Shown in pieces: positions 17,687 to 27,078 of a DNA stretch of 64,000 nt. The DNA comes from Endozoicomonas sp. NE40 (GTDB lineage Bacteria; Pseudomonadota; Gammaproteobacteria; Pseudomonadales; Endozoicomonadaceae): contig NZ_JBEWTB010000002.1 in assembly GCF_040549045.1 (NCBI RefSeq), positions 3,894,501-3,958,500 of the forward strand. The letters run 5' to 3'. Positions within the stretch are counted from its first letter, which is position 1, and the number at the start of each line of letters is the position of its first letter. The position numbers and the translations under genes were made by a program. The notes under the pieces are model-generated. The model did not search any database, was not told where the DNA came from, and saw only the letters and a list, made by a program, of their open reading frames with translations.

Positions 17687-17824
17687 TTAGCAAGTTGATA
17701 TTCTGGTCAGCATTACTGCCACTGTTACAGCTACAGCTGTTATTGAAACAGAGAAATACATAGCTGATTTGGCATAGTTTTTAAATTTTATTGATCGGTC
17801 AAGGTAGTCTATTTTATTTGCCAT
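17687..17824 (-). CDS. 45-residue single-TM peptide
   Basis: ATG at 17824 to TAA at 17687. The layout matches the next gene: a charged N-terminus (MANKIDYLDRSIKFKNYAKS) and one helix (AMYFSVSITAVAVTVAVML). It has no clear ribosome-binding site and lies 32 bases after the 115-residue gene upstream. Its claim rests on composition and the matching architecture of the neighbours. Confidence 0.45.
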   Translation of the reverse strand: MANKIDYLDRSIKFKNYAKSAMYFSVSITAVAVTVAVMLTRISTC

Positions 17825-17856
17825 ACTTCAAATTCTATAAATTAACAGGCTTCAAA

Positions 17857-18204
17857 TCAGAAAAGCAAAGAGGCGAATGCTTTTAAAAAGGCTGATACTT
17901 CCGCAAATATCACACCAGTGTAAGGCAGGGTTAAAAACATCAGGCACAAACTGGTGGATAACCTTCTGATCTTAATGGACGACAGGGTCAACAGAACAAA
18001 GAAGATTGAAGAAAACCACACGAACCCTGTTTTTAAATCGGGTGATAATATTATTGTGATTGACGCCAGCAATATGCCCAGCATAGAAGCGAATTGCAGC
18101 TTATCCCGATACTTCTTCCTGATTTCCCTGTCAGCATCTATAAGCTCCTCACAGTCTTCCAGAAAGCAGGACGTGAATGCTGTTCTCTTGAATATTGATT
18201 TCAT
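17857..18204 (-). CDS. Small multi-TM membrane protein
   Basis: 115 residues. A polar, charged N-terminus (CEELIDADREIRKKYRDKL) is followed by three or four hydrophobic helices (FASMLGILLASITIIL, FVWFSSIFFVLLTLSS, LCLMFLTLPYTGVIFAEV). No family recognised. Its start overlaps the stop of the gene upstream by four bases, so the two are translationally coupled. Confidence 0.6.
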   Translation of the reverse strand: MKSIFKRTAFTSCFLEDCEELIDADREIRKKYRDKLQFASMLGILLASITIILSPDLKTGFVWFSSIFFVLLTLSSIKIRRLSTSLCLMFLTLPYTGVIFAEVSAFLKAFASLLF

Positions 18205-18404
18205 GAAAAAGTCATTATGATCATTGTGAATAGATAGAGCATTCCGCCGGATGTCATCAATCGAATGAGCTGTTTTGATAACAAAATATCTCTGTTGGTT
18301 CGTTTTATCTCCTGATTGACCAAGTAACTATGACTCTCTCTGAGGCGGTCACACTCACAGCTGAACTGCTCTGCATCAAGTTCAGAATTAATTTTTTCAG
18401 TCAT
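18201..18404 (-). CDS. Small tail-anchored membrane protein
   Basis: 67 residues: a soluble charged part with a possible coiled coil (ECDRLRESHSYLVNQEIKRT) and a C-terminal hydrophobic helix (SGGMLYLFTMIIMTFS). Coupled to the downstream gene by a four-base overlap. First of four small membrane proteins in this array. Unknown function. Confidence 0.55.
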   Translation of the reverse strand: MTEKINSELDAEQFSCECDRLRESHSYLVNQEIKRTNRDILLSKQLIRLMTSGGMLYLFTMIIMTFS

Positions 18405-18433
18405 TCACTTTTCCAGAATTTTTGCCAGCAGAA

Positions 18434-19397
18434 TCAAGCTGGCTTATAAACAATATCTTTGACCCGGTCGCCAAACGTTCCCAGCCACCACTCCAGCTGT
18501 GCGGACCGGACAACCGTTGCCGTTATCTCATAAAAGTCATCGCATTCTGTATGTTGCTGATCTTCTGATAACCGGGTTTCCAAAATATGCAGACCGGCAC
18601 TTTTTTGTATCGAGAAGGTCAGCCTGACTTTTTCACCTCGTCCAAAGGTGAATCGACCATCGGCACTGAACTGCTTCAAATCAAACTCTTCCGGTCTGTC
18701 AAAGGTGAGTGTGGATGATTCTGCACTCTGAATGCGATGCAATGCCAGAACCCGATCATCTTCATACCCTTTAAAGCGACAAACCACATACAGCCTTGGT
18801 CCCTGCTGAGCCAACCCTAATGGCATGACGGTGGCATCCCGAATACTCCCGGCTGCATTTTTATATGTCAGATGAAGCCAGTAGTTGCCATACAGAGCTT
18901 TACTGACCTGATCAAAAACACCTTCCTGCAATTCAGGTGGTAACAGTGGCTGGGTTTCAGGGGCAACAATCACCTTGGACACACCACTCTACGTCTTGCT
19001 GGGGATCCGATGTTTGGCTGATATTCCGGTTGGCCTCTTCGAAGAAACCTGCCATCGACCCCATTAAACTACTGGGCAACAGGTTTTTCAGATACTCTTC
19101 AGCCATCCTCAGAATCAGCGACTCCTGAATACTTAACCCGTTGGCGGTAAAGCCCTTGGCATTTTTACTCCAGCGATAACCATAAGGCTTGCTGCGATCA
19201 TCCAGATCAATATTGAAATGGCTGCTTTCCACCAGTGTTTTCAGATGCCGCTGAATTGTGTGGATATCTCTTGAAAAACCGGCATCACAGAGCTGCTGTT
19301 GCAACTCCTGAGCAGTGATTGACCAGTTTTTGGGTATCCTTTTCAACAGCTCAAGGATCAGGATGGTGGTATCCAGGGCAGAAGATCGTTTGGACAT
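18434..19397 (-). pseudogene. WYL-domain transcriptional regulator, frameshifted
   Basis: The N-terminal part starts best at ATG 19397 (MSKRSSALDTTILILELLKR) and forms a winged helix (ITAQELQQQLCDAGFSRDIHTIQRHLKTL) with DDRSKPYGYRW. The C-terminal part (18434-18982) is the WYL sensor domain (NYWLHLTYKNAAG, PRLYVVCRFKGYED, LHRIQSAE) plus the WCX tail. The halves join at ...QQDVEW / SKVIVAPETQPLLPP, where four bases stand in place of three near 18978. WYL regulators often control defence genes. As sequenced the protein is cut after the HTH. Confidence 0.82.
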
Positions 19398-19461
19398 TAA
19401 GGCAGCAGCAAAGTCATCGTTAAAACGCTGTAAACGACAAACTTCGCACACTACTTAAACA

Positions 19462-19848
19462 TTACTCTATTTTAGCGCGCTTACCGGCTTCCAGAATAGG
19501 AATATTGGCTTCAGTCGGCACATAGATAATTTGCTGAATGTTGCCTTCCTTCAACGCTTCGGCAAAAGCCCCCATAAACTCCTGCAACCGATATTCCGGA
19601 TAGTTTTTTGCGGCTTCGCCCATAATCTCAATGGCTTTGGCTCGCAGTTCGGCAGCTTCAACTTCTGCCCGGGCAGTTTCAATCGTGATGCGTTTCGTTT
19701 GCTCAGCCTTTGCCAGTGCCGCTTCGCCGGAAAGCCCCTGCTTCCAAACGTTCCACACCGGCAACCCCCAAAATAAAGCCACCACAATAACAATGACACC
19801 CACCACACCAGTGAATAGAGGTAGTAAACTGTTTTTGCTTTTACTCAC
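19462..19848 (-). CDS. SPFH/band-7-like small membrane protein
   Basis: 128 residues from a GTG preceded by GAGGAA. One N-terminal membrane helix (LLPLFTGVVGVIVIVVALFW) is followed by a long charged Ala/Glu helix (AEQTKRITIETARAEVEAAELRAKAIEIMGEAAKNYP) and a C-terminal YVPTEANIPILEAGKRAKIE that resembles the end of SPFH/prohibitin proteins without the globular SPFH core. SPFH modules have been described as scaffolds in RtcB-type RNA-repair loci, so its presence near rtcB is suggestive only. Confidence 0.6.
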   Translation of the reverse strand: MSKSKNSLLPLFTGVVGVIVIVVALFWGLPVWNVWKQGLSGEAALAKAEQTKRITIETARAEVEAAELRAKAIEIMGEAAKNYPEYRLQEFMGAFAEALKEGNIQQIIYVPTEANIPILEAGKRAKIE

Positions 19849-19928
19849 GATGCTTCCTCGTATGCATCTTATCGCTTAATGATAGCCATTATGAGCAGTG
19901 CTGCGACGGAATGCGTCGCAGGCAACGG

Positions 19929-20558
19929 TTAACAGCAACCAGCACTATTCTGTATAAACTGTTCGAGGTTAAGTTTTCCCGCTTCAACCCTTTTCGTAAA
20001 CTTCCAGAAGTCTGTTTTTATCATACTGGCAACTTTCTCACTGAGCCCCAACAGTGCGACAGGCCTCAAGGTGACAGGCTCCCTTTGCCAGAACGCCAGA
20101 TCACAGAACGGTTCTGCATTGAAATTCAGCAACACATCTTTCATTACTTCACTTTTGGTATGCCGGTAGGCAAAATCCCACGGCCAATCGATAATGCGAT
20201 GAATGGGGCTTTTTGTGAGCAGAGCATAGATAAACGCACGCTGCTCCATCACGTTGAGATGCGACAGAAGATCGGAAAATTCTGACTCCGATATCCCTTT
20301 TAGAGGGGGCTTATAGTTCGACAAAACCTTATTATCACTGGCCCCTAACAAATAAGCAGCACCCACTTCCTGCGAAAACCTGTACATACAGCGTTCCATT
20401 ACTTCTTTGCAATAAACGACTGCCAGAGCCTTTTCAAGATGGTGCAAATCCCTGAGCGTGATTACTTCAGAACTCATCGTCCAGTATTCTGTGTACTGAA
20501 GCGGACTGCACTCCGGATATCTGTCAAGGCAAATCAGGCTGCAAAGAGGGTATGTCAT
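19929..20558 (-). CDS. Hypothetical protein
   Basis: 209 residues; the ATG at 20558 has AGGAG nine bases upstream, while an internal ATG (MSSEVITLRDL) is an alternative. The product is soluble and helical with tryptophan/proline motifs (RIIDWPWDFAYRHT, DLAFWQREPVTLRPV) and ends in Cys-Cys. Not recognised. It follows the ASCH gene after a hairpin. Confidence 0.55.
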   Translation of the reverse strand: MTYPLCSLICLDRYPECSPLQYTEYWTMSSEVITLRDLHHLEKALAVVYCKEVMERCMYRFSQEVGAAYLLGASDNKVLSNYKPPLKGISESEFSDLLSHLNVMEQRAFIYALLTKSPIHRIIDWPWDFAYRHTKSEVMKDVLLNFNAEPFCDLAFWQREPVTLRPVALLGLSEKVASMIKTDFWKFTKRVEAGKLNLEQFIQNSAGCC

Positions 20559-20576
20559 CCGTGAATACTCCTAAGT

Positions 20577-20598
20577 AGCCCCTTAATGCAAAGGGGCT
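20577..20598. terminator. Stem-loop between the ASCH gene and the next gene
   Basis: AGCCCCTT / AAGGGGCT form an 8-bp stem around a six-base loop. In the direction of transcription (minus) no U run follows, so it may attenuate or protect mRNA and not terminate fully. Confidence 0.4.
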
Positions 20599-20616
20599 TT
20601 GGGTGTTAATAATTCG

Positions 20617-21447
20617 TTAAGCTTTTGAGAGCTCATACTCCAGATCAGCAATTCTTTTGATCAGAACCTTATCGTTGGCAACAAAGTTATTGAGCTTCAG
20701 GAATTGCCCAATGGCCCTTCTGTCACGGAAGATTTTCTTCGTGCCGTCAATATCACACTTCACAGTCTCAGCTTTATCCAGATGGAGAGTGATTAGCTGT
20801 GAAGCCAACTCTCTGCGATTTGAACCACCGAAGCATTCCGGTGGGAATAACTCAACAACGTTGCGTACATAAATGTGATTATTATTGAGATTACCTTGGG
20901 TAATAACCACTTCGCCTTCGTTAGCACCAGTAGCTACTCGCACTGGCGCGGTATAAGCCAGTTTTGGCGCAGCGGGTTCAGCAGGCTGAGGTGCAGAACC
21001 TTCCTGCAACCAGTCTTCACCCGCCAACTCTGCCTGAAGCTGCTTCTGGGTTTCTTCGCCAAGGGTTACCCAGGTCACAGCGCCATTCTTGTGCTGATAG
21101 GGAACAGGCGTCGAAAGCTTTTTAAGCTTGCCTAACTGCCAGGCATGGTTCCACTTTGCGACTTCACCGGACTCAATCATATTGGAAGGAATGCCATGAC
21201 GATGAACATTACCGAGCATGTCTTCATGGCTCAGAGGCCCTTTGGAACCAATGATTTCAGCAATGCCCACAACTGTTCCTGTACCTTTGGCAATCAGCCC
21301 CACGGTTCCGGAAATACTGGTGTGGGTTGAGCGCATCTCCCAGTCTTTTTCGCCGTTCAGGATTTTACCAATCCAGGGTTCTGCGATAATCAGAGCGCGT
21401 GTGATGTTCATGCGGCTCTCCTTTTGGGTTTCGTTGTTATTATTCAT
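20617..21447 (-). CDS. ASCH-domain protein
   Basis: 276 residues from ATG 21447 (AGGAG upstream); a second ATG at 21411 has an equally strong AAGGAG and would start exactly at the domain (MNITRALIIAEPWIG). Residues ~14-110 fit the ASCH/PUA-like fold: PWIGKILNGEKDWEMRST, GTVGLIAKGTGTVVGIAEI. ASCH proteins bind or modify RNA or modified nucleosides. A proline/alanine linker near 150-170 leads to a second domain (about 175-276: RRELASQLITLHLDKAETVKC) that is not recognised. It lies in the island between WYL and McrBC genes. Confidence 0.7.
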   Translation of the reverse strand: MNNNNETQKESRMNITRALIIAEPWIGKILNGEKDWEMRSTHTSISGTVGLIAKGTGTVVGIAEIIGSKGPLSHEDMLGNVHRHGIPSNMIESGEVAKWNHAWQLGKLKKLSTPVPYQHKNGAVTWVTLGEETQKQLQAELAGEDWLQEGSAPQPAEPAAPKLAYTAPVRVATGANEGEVVITQGNLNNNHIYVRNVVELFPPECFGGSNRRELASQLITLHLDKAETVKCDIDGTKKIFRDRRAIGQFLKLNNFVANDKVLIKRIADLEYELSKA

Positions 21448-21469
21448 TATTGCTCTCCTTGGCAGTGAC

Positions 21470-21742
21470 TTATCTGCGCTTGCCTTTGTGACGCACCGTC
21501 TTGTGTGCCACCGTAATCACAAGGTCATCCTTCATGACCATGTAAATGCTTAACAATCTCTCCAGCAGCTGTGCTGAAAGACTCACTTCTGTTTTAAATG
21601 TTTCTACTGCACTTCGGTTCATACTGTAAATCTCGGTACCACGGTGATACTGAACAGACCCGAATTGGTAAAGCAGATCCATTAACATGTAGGCAATACC
21701 TCTCTGCTGCCCACGTTTTGAGGCATGTGTTGTTAATTCCAT
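21470..21742 (-). CDS. DUF4258-like small protein
   Basis: 90 residues from ATG 21742 (a GTG at 21799 would overlap the gene upstream). The start HASKRGQQRGI and the end LVITVAHKTVRHKGKRR resemble DUF4258, a RelE-superfamily-like fold seen in toxins. No antitoxin partner is obvious. The match is by eye and weak in the middle. Confidence 0.45.
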   Translation of the reverse strand: MELTTHASKRGQQRGIAYMLMDLLYQFGSVQYHRGTEIYSMNRSAVETFKTEVSLSAQLLERLLSIYMVMKDDLVITVAHKTVRHKGKRR

Positions 21743-21788
21743 TTGAATAGCCTTTTTATTCTTAAAGTGTCGGCTTTTATTGACTGTC

Positions 21789-23201
21789 TTAGGCTTCACT
21801 CTTTAATGAAGCCAGCACCCCTCTGAATGAACCTACGTCTTTCAGAATGACTTTGATCAGATCAGCTTCCGATAATTCCTGATACTTCTTTAATCCGGAA
21901 TGGCGGTTGTATTGACCATCTTTATTAACATCCTTTGCAGGATAATCTACGATCTTACAACTAACCGTAATTTTGCTTTTGTATTCAGCAGGCAGCCACA
22001 AAATCTGGGCTTTGCCATCGTGCTGATGGGTGAAAGTAACCTTCTCGCACTGATAGCCGTCCATTTTTTTGTTTGGCTTTTTCTGGCTTGGGTGTCTAGT
22101 CACCCATTCGCAGTACTCCAGCTCTTGTTTTGCCAAATCAGCATTAATAGCAGTGTTGTCATCAATATCGACTCTTGGGGTTGCTACTTGTTCTGGCAGC
22201 TCTTTTAATGCTTTTTGGAGCGTTTCTTCTTCTTGTATTTTCTTCACTGCGTGTACAGTTCTGACCATCCACTCAGGACTTATTTTTAGTAACTGGGCCA
22301 GTTTTATACTGACTTTGGCAGTGAGCCACTGCATTGGTAAGTAGCCATAAAAATTTTCATCACAAAACCGATTCAAGCTATGATCAAAAAAAATTTTAAT
22401 ATCTCCTTCCCTGTCTTTAATTCCTAAAACATCAGGCAGCATACCGATATCAATATTATTATGGATACATACATCCCTGATCCAATTCGAGAAACTTATT
22501 GAACTGTCAAAAACAGCATCAGGGTTAAATTGAAATAGATCTTTTTCTGCATACCGGCATGGTGAGAACTTCCCTTTTACCTTCAACCAGCGAATAGCTT
22601 CTATCCGAGAGTAAAAATTATTAGAGGCTTCACACCCTACGAGGCGATCTTCCCCTTTTGCGTAGTGAGCCTGTCTAACGCTTTCCTCACTAACTTCCGC
22701 CAAAATAGCTAATATCTTTCTGCTGATAGTATTTTCAGGCTCATCAAGATTTTCACTGTTGAACGATGGGTAATCAAACCATGCAAGAGGAGTCATTAGC
22801 TCGCGTGCAGCTATCACCTCCATTATCTCTACAGTTTTTACAGAAAGAGGCGTTCCTTTGAGCCACTCAGAATACCCACAACTATCTAGCAAGCGCTCAA
22901 GGTTATATATTTCTTTACTAGCAAAGATTTTGTACTCACACAGATCATTTATAAGACAGTTATCAAATATACCTGTTGTAGCATAGTCGTACAGCGTTGA
23001 GAATTCGTTCTCTAGATGAAACATACTATGCCTTTCACCCATTGGATCGAATGACGGGTACTTATCCAGATCGAGTAGCTTATTAACCCTTTCAAAATGA
23101 AACCAAGTAGAAAGCAAGGCTCTAAATGGTGCATCGTCCGTAAAGTACAGCTCCCTGAATTCTCTGAGTAACTCTTCTTTGGTAAACGTCAGCTTAGCCA
23201 T
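21789..23201 (-). CDS. Unknown 470-residue protein of the island
   Basis: A large soluble protein with no recognised domain. The N-terminal third is helical and aromatic (LLREFRELYFTDD, FHFERVNKLLDLDKYPSF). There is a possible HTH-like stretch near 310-345 (LAQLLKISPEWMVRTVHAVKK), a Lys/Pro linker (RHPSQKKPNKK), then a beta-rich segment (VTFTHQHDGKAQILWLPAEY). The C-terminus is helical. It starts a run of same-strand genes ending in the WYL regulator; the 219 bases upstream (23202-23420) hold no gene and should contain its promoter. Confidence 0.55.
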   Translation of the reverse strand: MAKLTFTKEELLREFRELYFTDDAPFRALLSTWFHFERVNKLLDLDKYPSFDPMGERHSMFHLENEFSTLYDYATTGIFDNCLINDLCEYKIFASKEIYNLERLLDSCGYSEWLKGTPLSVKTVEIMEVIAARELMTPLAWFDYPSFNSENLDEPENTISRKILAILAEVSEESVRQAHYAKGEDRLVGCEASNNFYSRIEAIRWLKVKGKFSPCRYAEKDLFQFNPDAVFDSSISFSNWIRDVCIHNNIDIGMLPDVLGIKDREGDIKIFFDHSLNRFCDENFYGYLPMQWLTAKVSIKLAQLLKISPEWMVRTVHAVKKIQEEETLQKALKELPEQVATPRVDIDDNTAINADLAKQELEYCEWVTRHPSQKKPNKKMDGYQCEKVTFTHQHDGKAQILWLPAEYKSKITVSCKIVDYPAKDVNKDGQYNRHSGLKKYQELSEADLIKVILKDVGSFRGVLASLKSEA

Positions 23202-23420
23202 AATTATTTCTTATTGTTGTTTTTGATTTACCAAAATACTTACACGACAAAAGCGGCATTTCAAGTAAATTTTTCGCCAGACAACAAATTATTTCATTTA
23301 ATGCGAGTGCCTTCGCCGCGACAACGGCACTTTTTTCAATCATTTATAACTATTCTGGCGAATAAATGGCAAATAGTGGCGAACAGCCCCCTTCCAACAA
23401 TGCAGAGACTACTGCCAGCC

Positions 23421-24740
23421 TCATTGCTCACAACAAAAAATATCTAAAAATGGCGAATTTCTGGAGAGAATTAACCGGTCTTCATCCTTAACCCCATCAG
23501 CGATGTCAAAAGGCACAACCCAGAGTTTCAGGTGCTCGCTAAAGTCAAAACTAAACGCCACTGGCTCTTCAAATGCATCAGTTTTTGGATAAATAAGCAC
23601 CAGCTCACCCTGACCATTCAGATATTTTTGTCCATAAGCAAACATCTGGTAGAAGTCCGCCTGTGACATGCCCATCTTTTCCGAGCCATTCGCTTTCTGG
23701 CTGTTCACCAGTTTCCACTTAGTATCCATAACGATAACAGGCTTATGGCTTTTCTCGATCAGCAGGTCTGGCCTCAGGTTGAACCAGCGGGAACCGTTAA
23801 ACTCAACCAGATACTGTGAACGGGCTTGCTCTTTGAGCGAGTAAGGCGCTTGAAGTTGCTTCCGGAGAATGCTGCCTACATAGGCTTCAAATACTGCCTC
23901 CATAGGGAACAGTAATGAAATAGCTTCTGCCTTGCCCTGCATGGAGAGTGGTGTGACACCCTCGAGAATCAGGCGAGTCCAGGCCAGAGGTTTTTGATAA
24001 TGATCCATACCACGGGTGACGTTTATGGCGGCAAAATCATTTTTCACATGATGACTGCAAGGAACGTCGCTGAAGGCAAACATCAGTTCTCTGCACAGTT
24101 TCTGATTGTCGTTTGAACGACTGTAAGCCGCTACCTTATTCAAAGCTGTGTGGATAAGCCGGTTCACCGGCCGATCCAGCAAATACTCATCGTACTCCAC
24201 ATAAAAGCGGTGTTTATTAACCAGATTGTGTTTCAGCTGCTTTGTCGTCAGCAGCTTGCCCTTCATAAAGCACTGATTATCTTCACGGCGCACATACTCA
24301 GACCGCAATCCCCGTTTTACCAGTGTGCTGACACTCTCCAAAAACTGACGGATAAACACTTCAAACAGCGGTAGTTTGCGAGTAGCCACCTGTGCGTCGG
24401 TTGTTTCAATGTGCTTAAACTCCCGCAAATGCCGCAGCATATTCAGCAACGACTGTCGGGCACTATCGTGACTGTCAGCACCGTTAGTGCGCGTTATCTT
24501 TGGCAGAACTTCAATTTGCTGACCCGCGGGTGTGTGAATCACGCCCACATAGTTCCTGACTTGCAGGGCTTTGTTCCTGTCAAAGCTACACAGACGCAGA
24601 AAGGACGGCGAGCTTTCATCTTCCCTGAGGCACAAAGCCTCAAGGTAGTCAAAAGCTGCCTGACTAATTCGGGTACAGCGTTGGTCAGAGGTGGTTGAGC
24701 TTAAATAGCCATACTCGAAAACCGTAATGAGTTCAGACAT
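23421..24740 (-). CDS. mcrC: McrC, nuclease subunit of a type IV restriction system
   Basis: 439 residues. McrC carries the PD-(D/E)xK nuclease and works with McrB to cut modified DNA. The N-terminal domain (VFEYGYLSS) is followed by IHTPAGQQIEVLPKI and the nuclease core: NLRPDLLIEK with the Asp, VIVMDTKWK with the D-x-K pair, and QADFYQMFAYGQKY. The motifs are intact. Its first base is the last base of mcrB (position 24740), indicating coupling. Confidence 0.93.
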   Translation of the reverse strand: MSELITVFEYGYLSSTTSDQRCTRISQAAFDYLEALCLREDESSPSFLRLCSFDRNKALQVRNYVGVIHTPAGQQIEVLPKITRTNGADSHDSARQSLLNMLRHLREFKHIETTDAQVATRKLPLFEVFIRQFLESVSTLVKRGLRSEYVRREDNQCFMKGKLLTTKQLKHNLVNKHRFYVEYDEYLLDRPVNRLIHTALNKVAAYSRSNDNQKLCRELMFAFSDVPCSHHVKNDFAAINVTRGMDHYQKPLAWTRLILEGVTPLSMQGKAEAISLLFPMEAVFEAYVGSILRKQLQAPYSLKEQARSQYLVEFNGSRWFNLRPDLLIEKSHKPVIVMDTKWKLVNSQKANGSEKMGMSQADFYQMFAYGQKYLNGQGELVLIYPKTDAFEEPVAFSFDFSEHLKLWVVPFDIADGVKDEDRLILSRNSPFLDIFCCEQ

Positions 24741-26887
24741 TATTCGTTCTCGTGCGCTTCTGCGATCTTGCCTGCAACCTTTAGAAATGCCTCAGGTTTA
24801 CTGAAAGCATCCTCATTGATTTCATAGCGCACACCCGCATTACCAAAGGCCTCATCTTCGTAGTTTGAGCCAAACAGTGCCTGCGGTCTGACGGTTTTCT
24901 TTTTCACAAACTGCAGTGTTTCGTCTTTCTTTTGGTTATCACCCAATACCAGACGAATTTTTTCCCAGTCTTCAAAGAAATACTCTTCCAGTAATGGAAT
25001 GATTTTGTCCTTGAATACATTACCCAATGTTGTGAATCGTTCCTGCTCCGACTCCTGCTCAATGATTGGCATAAAGAACGCATGACCCAGCATATGTTCA
25101 CGGTCGTATAAATATTCAATGCGCTCATTCATGGTTCTGAGAAGACGCCCCAGACACACCCCCTCAGCAAGTTCATCATCCAGAAGTGAGTACTTGGGCA
25201 TCATTTCTCTGAAGTCAAAACGACGGCGTAATGCCGTATCCATCATGGCCAGCGAACGGTCTGCGGTATTCATGGTACCGATAATATGAAGGTTGCCGGG
25301 TACTGAAAAAGACTCCTTGGAATAAGGCAGCTTGACGGACAAGGCTTCTGGTTGCCCCTGTCGTTTCGAGGGTTCAATGAGGGTAATCAGTTCACCAAAT
25401 ATTTTGGAAATATTGCCCCGGTTGATCTCGTCAATGACCAGCACAAAGCTGTCATAACTTTTATCTGCTTGGGCATCTTGGCATATCTGTTTGAATATAC
25501 CGGATTCGATGGCGTAGCTGACTTGCCCTGTGCCATCAGTATTGGCACGCAGCCCCTCAATAAATTCTTCATAACTGTAGCTTTGATGGAAGGTGACAAA
25601 CCGGATGCGCCCCGTCTCTATCAGTTCATCATAAGCCGCTTTAAGTTCTTCCCTTTGGTCAGCGTTAAACCCTGCGAACTCAGGCTCAGCAGCTTCCATT
25701 GCTGCTTTAACAACATGGTAAGTTTTCCCGGTTCCGGGAGGGCCATAGAAAATAGTGTTGGTACCAGCAGGTTTGTCCATGATTGGCTCTTCTTGCGTTT
25801 CGCTCTGGGCGTTTGAACTGATCTGTTCTGCTGGTGCAGCCTCACTTGCCTCTGTTTTTCTGGTGACATTAAGTTGTTCATAAAAATGCCAGAGAGATGT
25901 ATTTAGTTCATAAGCATCCCAATCACCCGTTAACAGAGGGCGAATAGCATTGAGCAGCGTCTGGTTATCTTCAAACCAGTTACCTGTTCGGCTAAATGGT
26001 AATTTAAACAGCCGCTTGAACTCAGTCTGAATTCTGGTTAATACTCTGGCATCCAGAATCGTTGTTACCTGCTCGGGTGCTATGGTTGCTAACATCCGGT
26101 TAATAACGGCATAGTTAGTTCTGGAGAAGCCATATCCCTTCCAGCTTCTAATGACCGAATCAAGCGTTGCTTTACCCGGAGACGCAAAAATGTCGAACGT
26201 CAGCTGTTTCAAAATTCCTTTATTCTGATCAAACTCTGCTCTGGATAAATTACCCACCCCTACACTGGCAAGGCCGTTATTTCGGGTAAACCAGAGCGTT
26301 TCAAGATTTCTGTCTGATAGTTCACCTGACGACTGAATAGCCTGAGCCATTGAAGCGATTTGCTTGTAACCTTCAATCCACTTCTGCCCCCAGTCACATG
26401 AATCCAGAGACCATCGCAGTATGGTTTCTACACCGTGTTGTCCCTTAACCGTTTCCCACAGACCTTTCAGACTATCCGTATAGTCGGACTGAACAACAAT
26501 TCCGGAAGATTGTGGACTCCACTGCTGTTTTGGAAACTGCCGTTCCAGTACAAACATCGGAAGCTGACCTTCATGGTTTTCAAGACGAAGGTCATCAAGC
26601 CTGAATTTGATATAAAGACGCTCTTTGTCAGGGTCTTTCCAGTCGACATCAGAGTAACCAGGCTGCGTAACCGTTCCGCTGGCAACAATACCTCTTGGCT
26701 CGTCGCCTACACGAACCAGATAAACTCTGTCGCCCTTTACGGGCTGTTTACTGTTACAGCTCCAGCGAATTTCATCGCCTTCCTGACAGTTCAGACCTTC
26801 TTCCGAATCGTCACTGTTCAGTGAAAAATGCTTGGGGTTCCAAGTTAACAGATACGATGTCATAGGCTTGTACTCATTTGCATCCAT
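24740..26887 (-). CDS. mcrB: McrB-type GTPase with N-terminal EVE-like domain
   Basis: About 715 residues from ATG 26887; a TTG at 26902 is possible. The first ~130 residues form an EVE/PUA-like fold (YLLTWNPKHFSL, DRVYLVRVGDEPRGIVASG) that likely reads a modified base. The AAA+ motor near residue 380 has Walker A YGPPGTGKTY, then VLVIDEINRGNISKIFGEL and the GTP-specific MNTADRSLAMMDTALRRRF. A helical linker with a KinB-like region lies between. It should form the DNA-translocating ring that drives McrC. The target modification cannot be told from sequence. Confidence 0.92.
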   Translation of the reverse strand: MDANEYKPMTSYLLTWNPKHFSLNSDDSEEGLNCQEGDEIRWSCNSKQPVKGDRVYLVRVGDEPRGIVASGTVTQPGYSDVDWKDPDKERLYIKFRLDDLRLENHEGQLPMFVLERQFPKQQWSPQSSGIVVQSDYTDSLKGLWETVKGQHGVETILRWSLDSCDWGQKWIEGYKQIASMAQAIQSSGELSDRNLETLWFTRNNGLASVGVGNLSRAEFDQNKGILKQLTFDIFASPGKATLDSVIRSWKGYGFSRTNYAVINRMLATIAPEQVTTILDARVLTRIQTEFKRLFKLPFSRTGNWFEDNQTLLNAIRPLLTGDWDAYELNTSLWHFYEQLNVTRKTEASEAAPAEQISSNAQSETQEEPIMDKPAGTNTIFYGPPGTGKTYHVVKAAMEAAEPEFAGFNADQREELKAAYDELIETGRIRFVTFHQSYSYEEFIEGLRANTDGTGQVSYAIESGIFKQICQDAQADKSYDSFVLVIDEINRGNISKIFGELITLIEPSKRQGQPEALSVKLPYSKESFSVPGNLHIIGTMNTADRSLAMMDTALRRRFDFREMMPKYSLLDDELAEGVCLGRLLRTMNERIEYLYDREHMLGHAFFMPIIEQESEQERFTTLGNVFKDKIIPLLEEYFFEDWEKIRLVLGDNQKKDETLQFVKKKTVRPQALFGSNYEDEAFGNAGVRYEINEDAFSKPEAFLKVAGKIAEAHENE

Positions 26888-27078
26888 CTGCACCTGATGC
26901 AAATCGCTGGGAAAGAAAGTGGTCCCTTTTTACAGCGTCGGCAATGGCAAGATGCAGTTGTATGGTCAGTGTCTTCTATATGGTAGTGCCAAGAATACGC
27001 ACCTGAATGGAAAATTCATTGACGCAGGTTGCAGGAAAACCCCACAACCTGATGTTTTGGAAAAACGATTTCAGGCAA

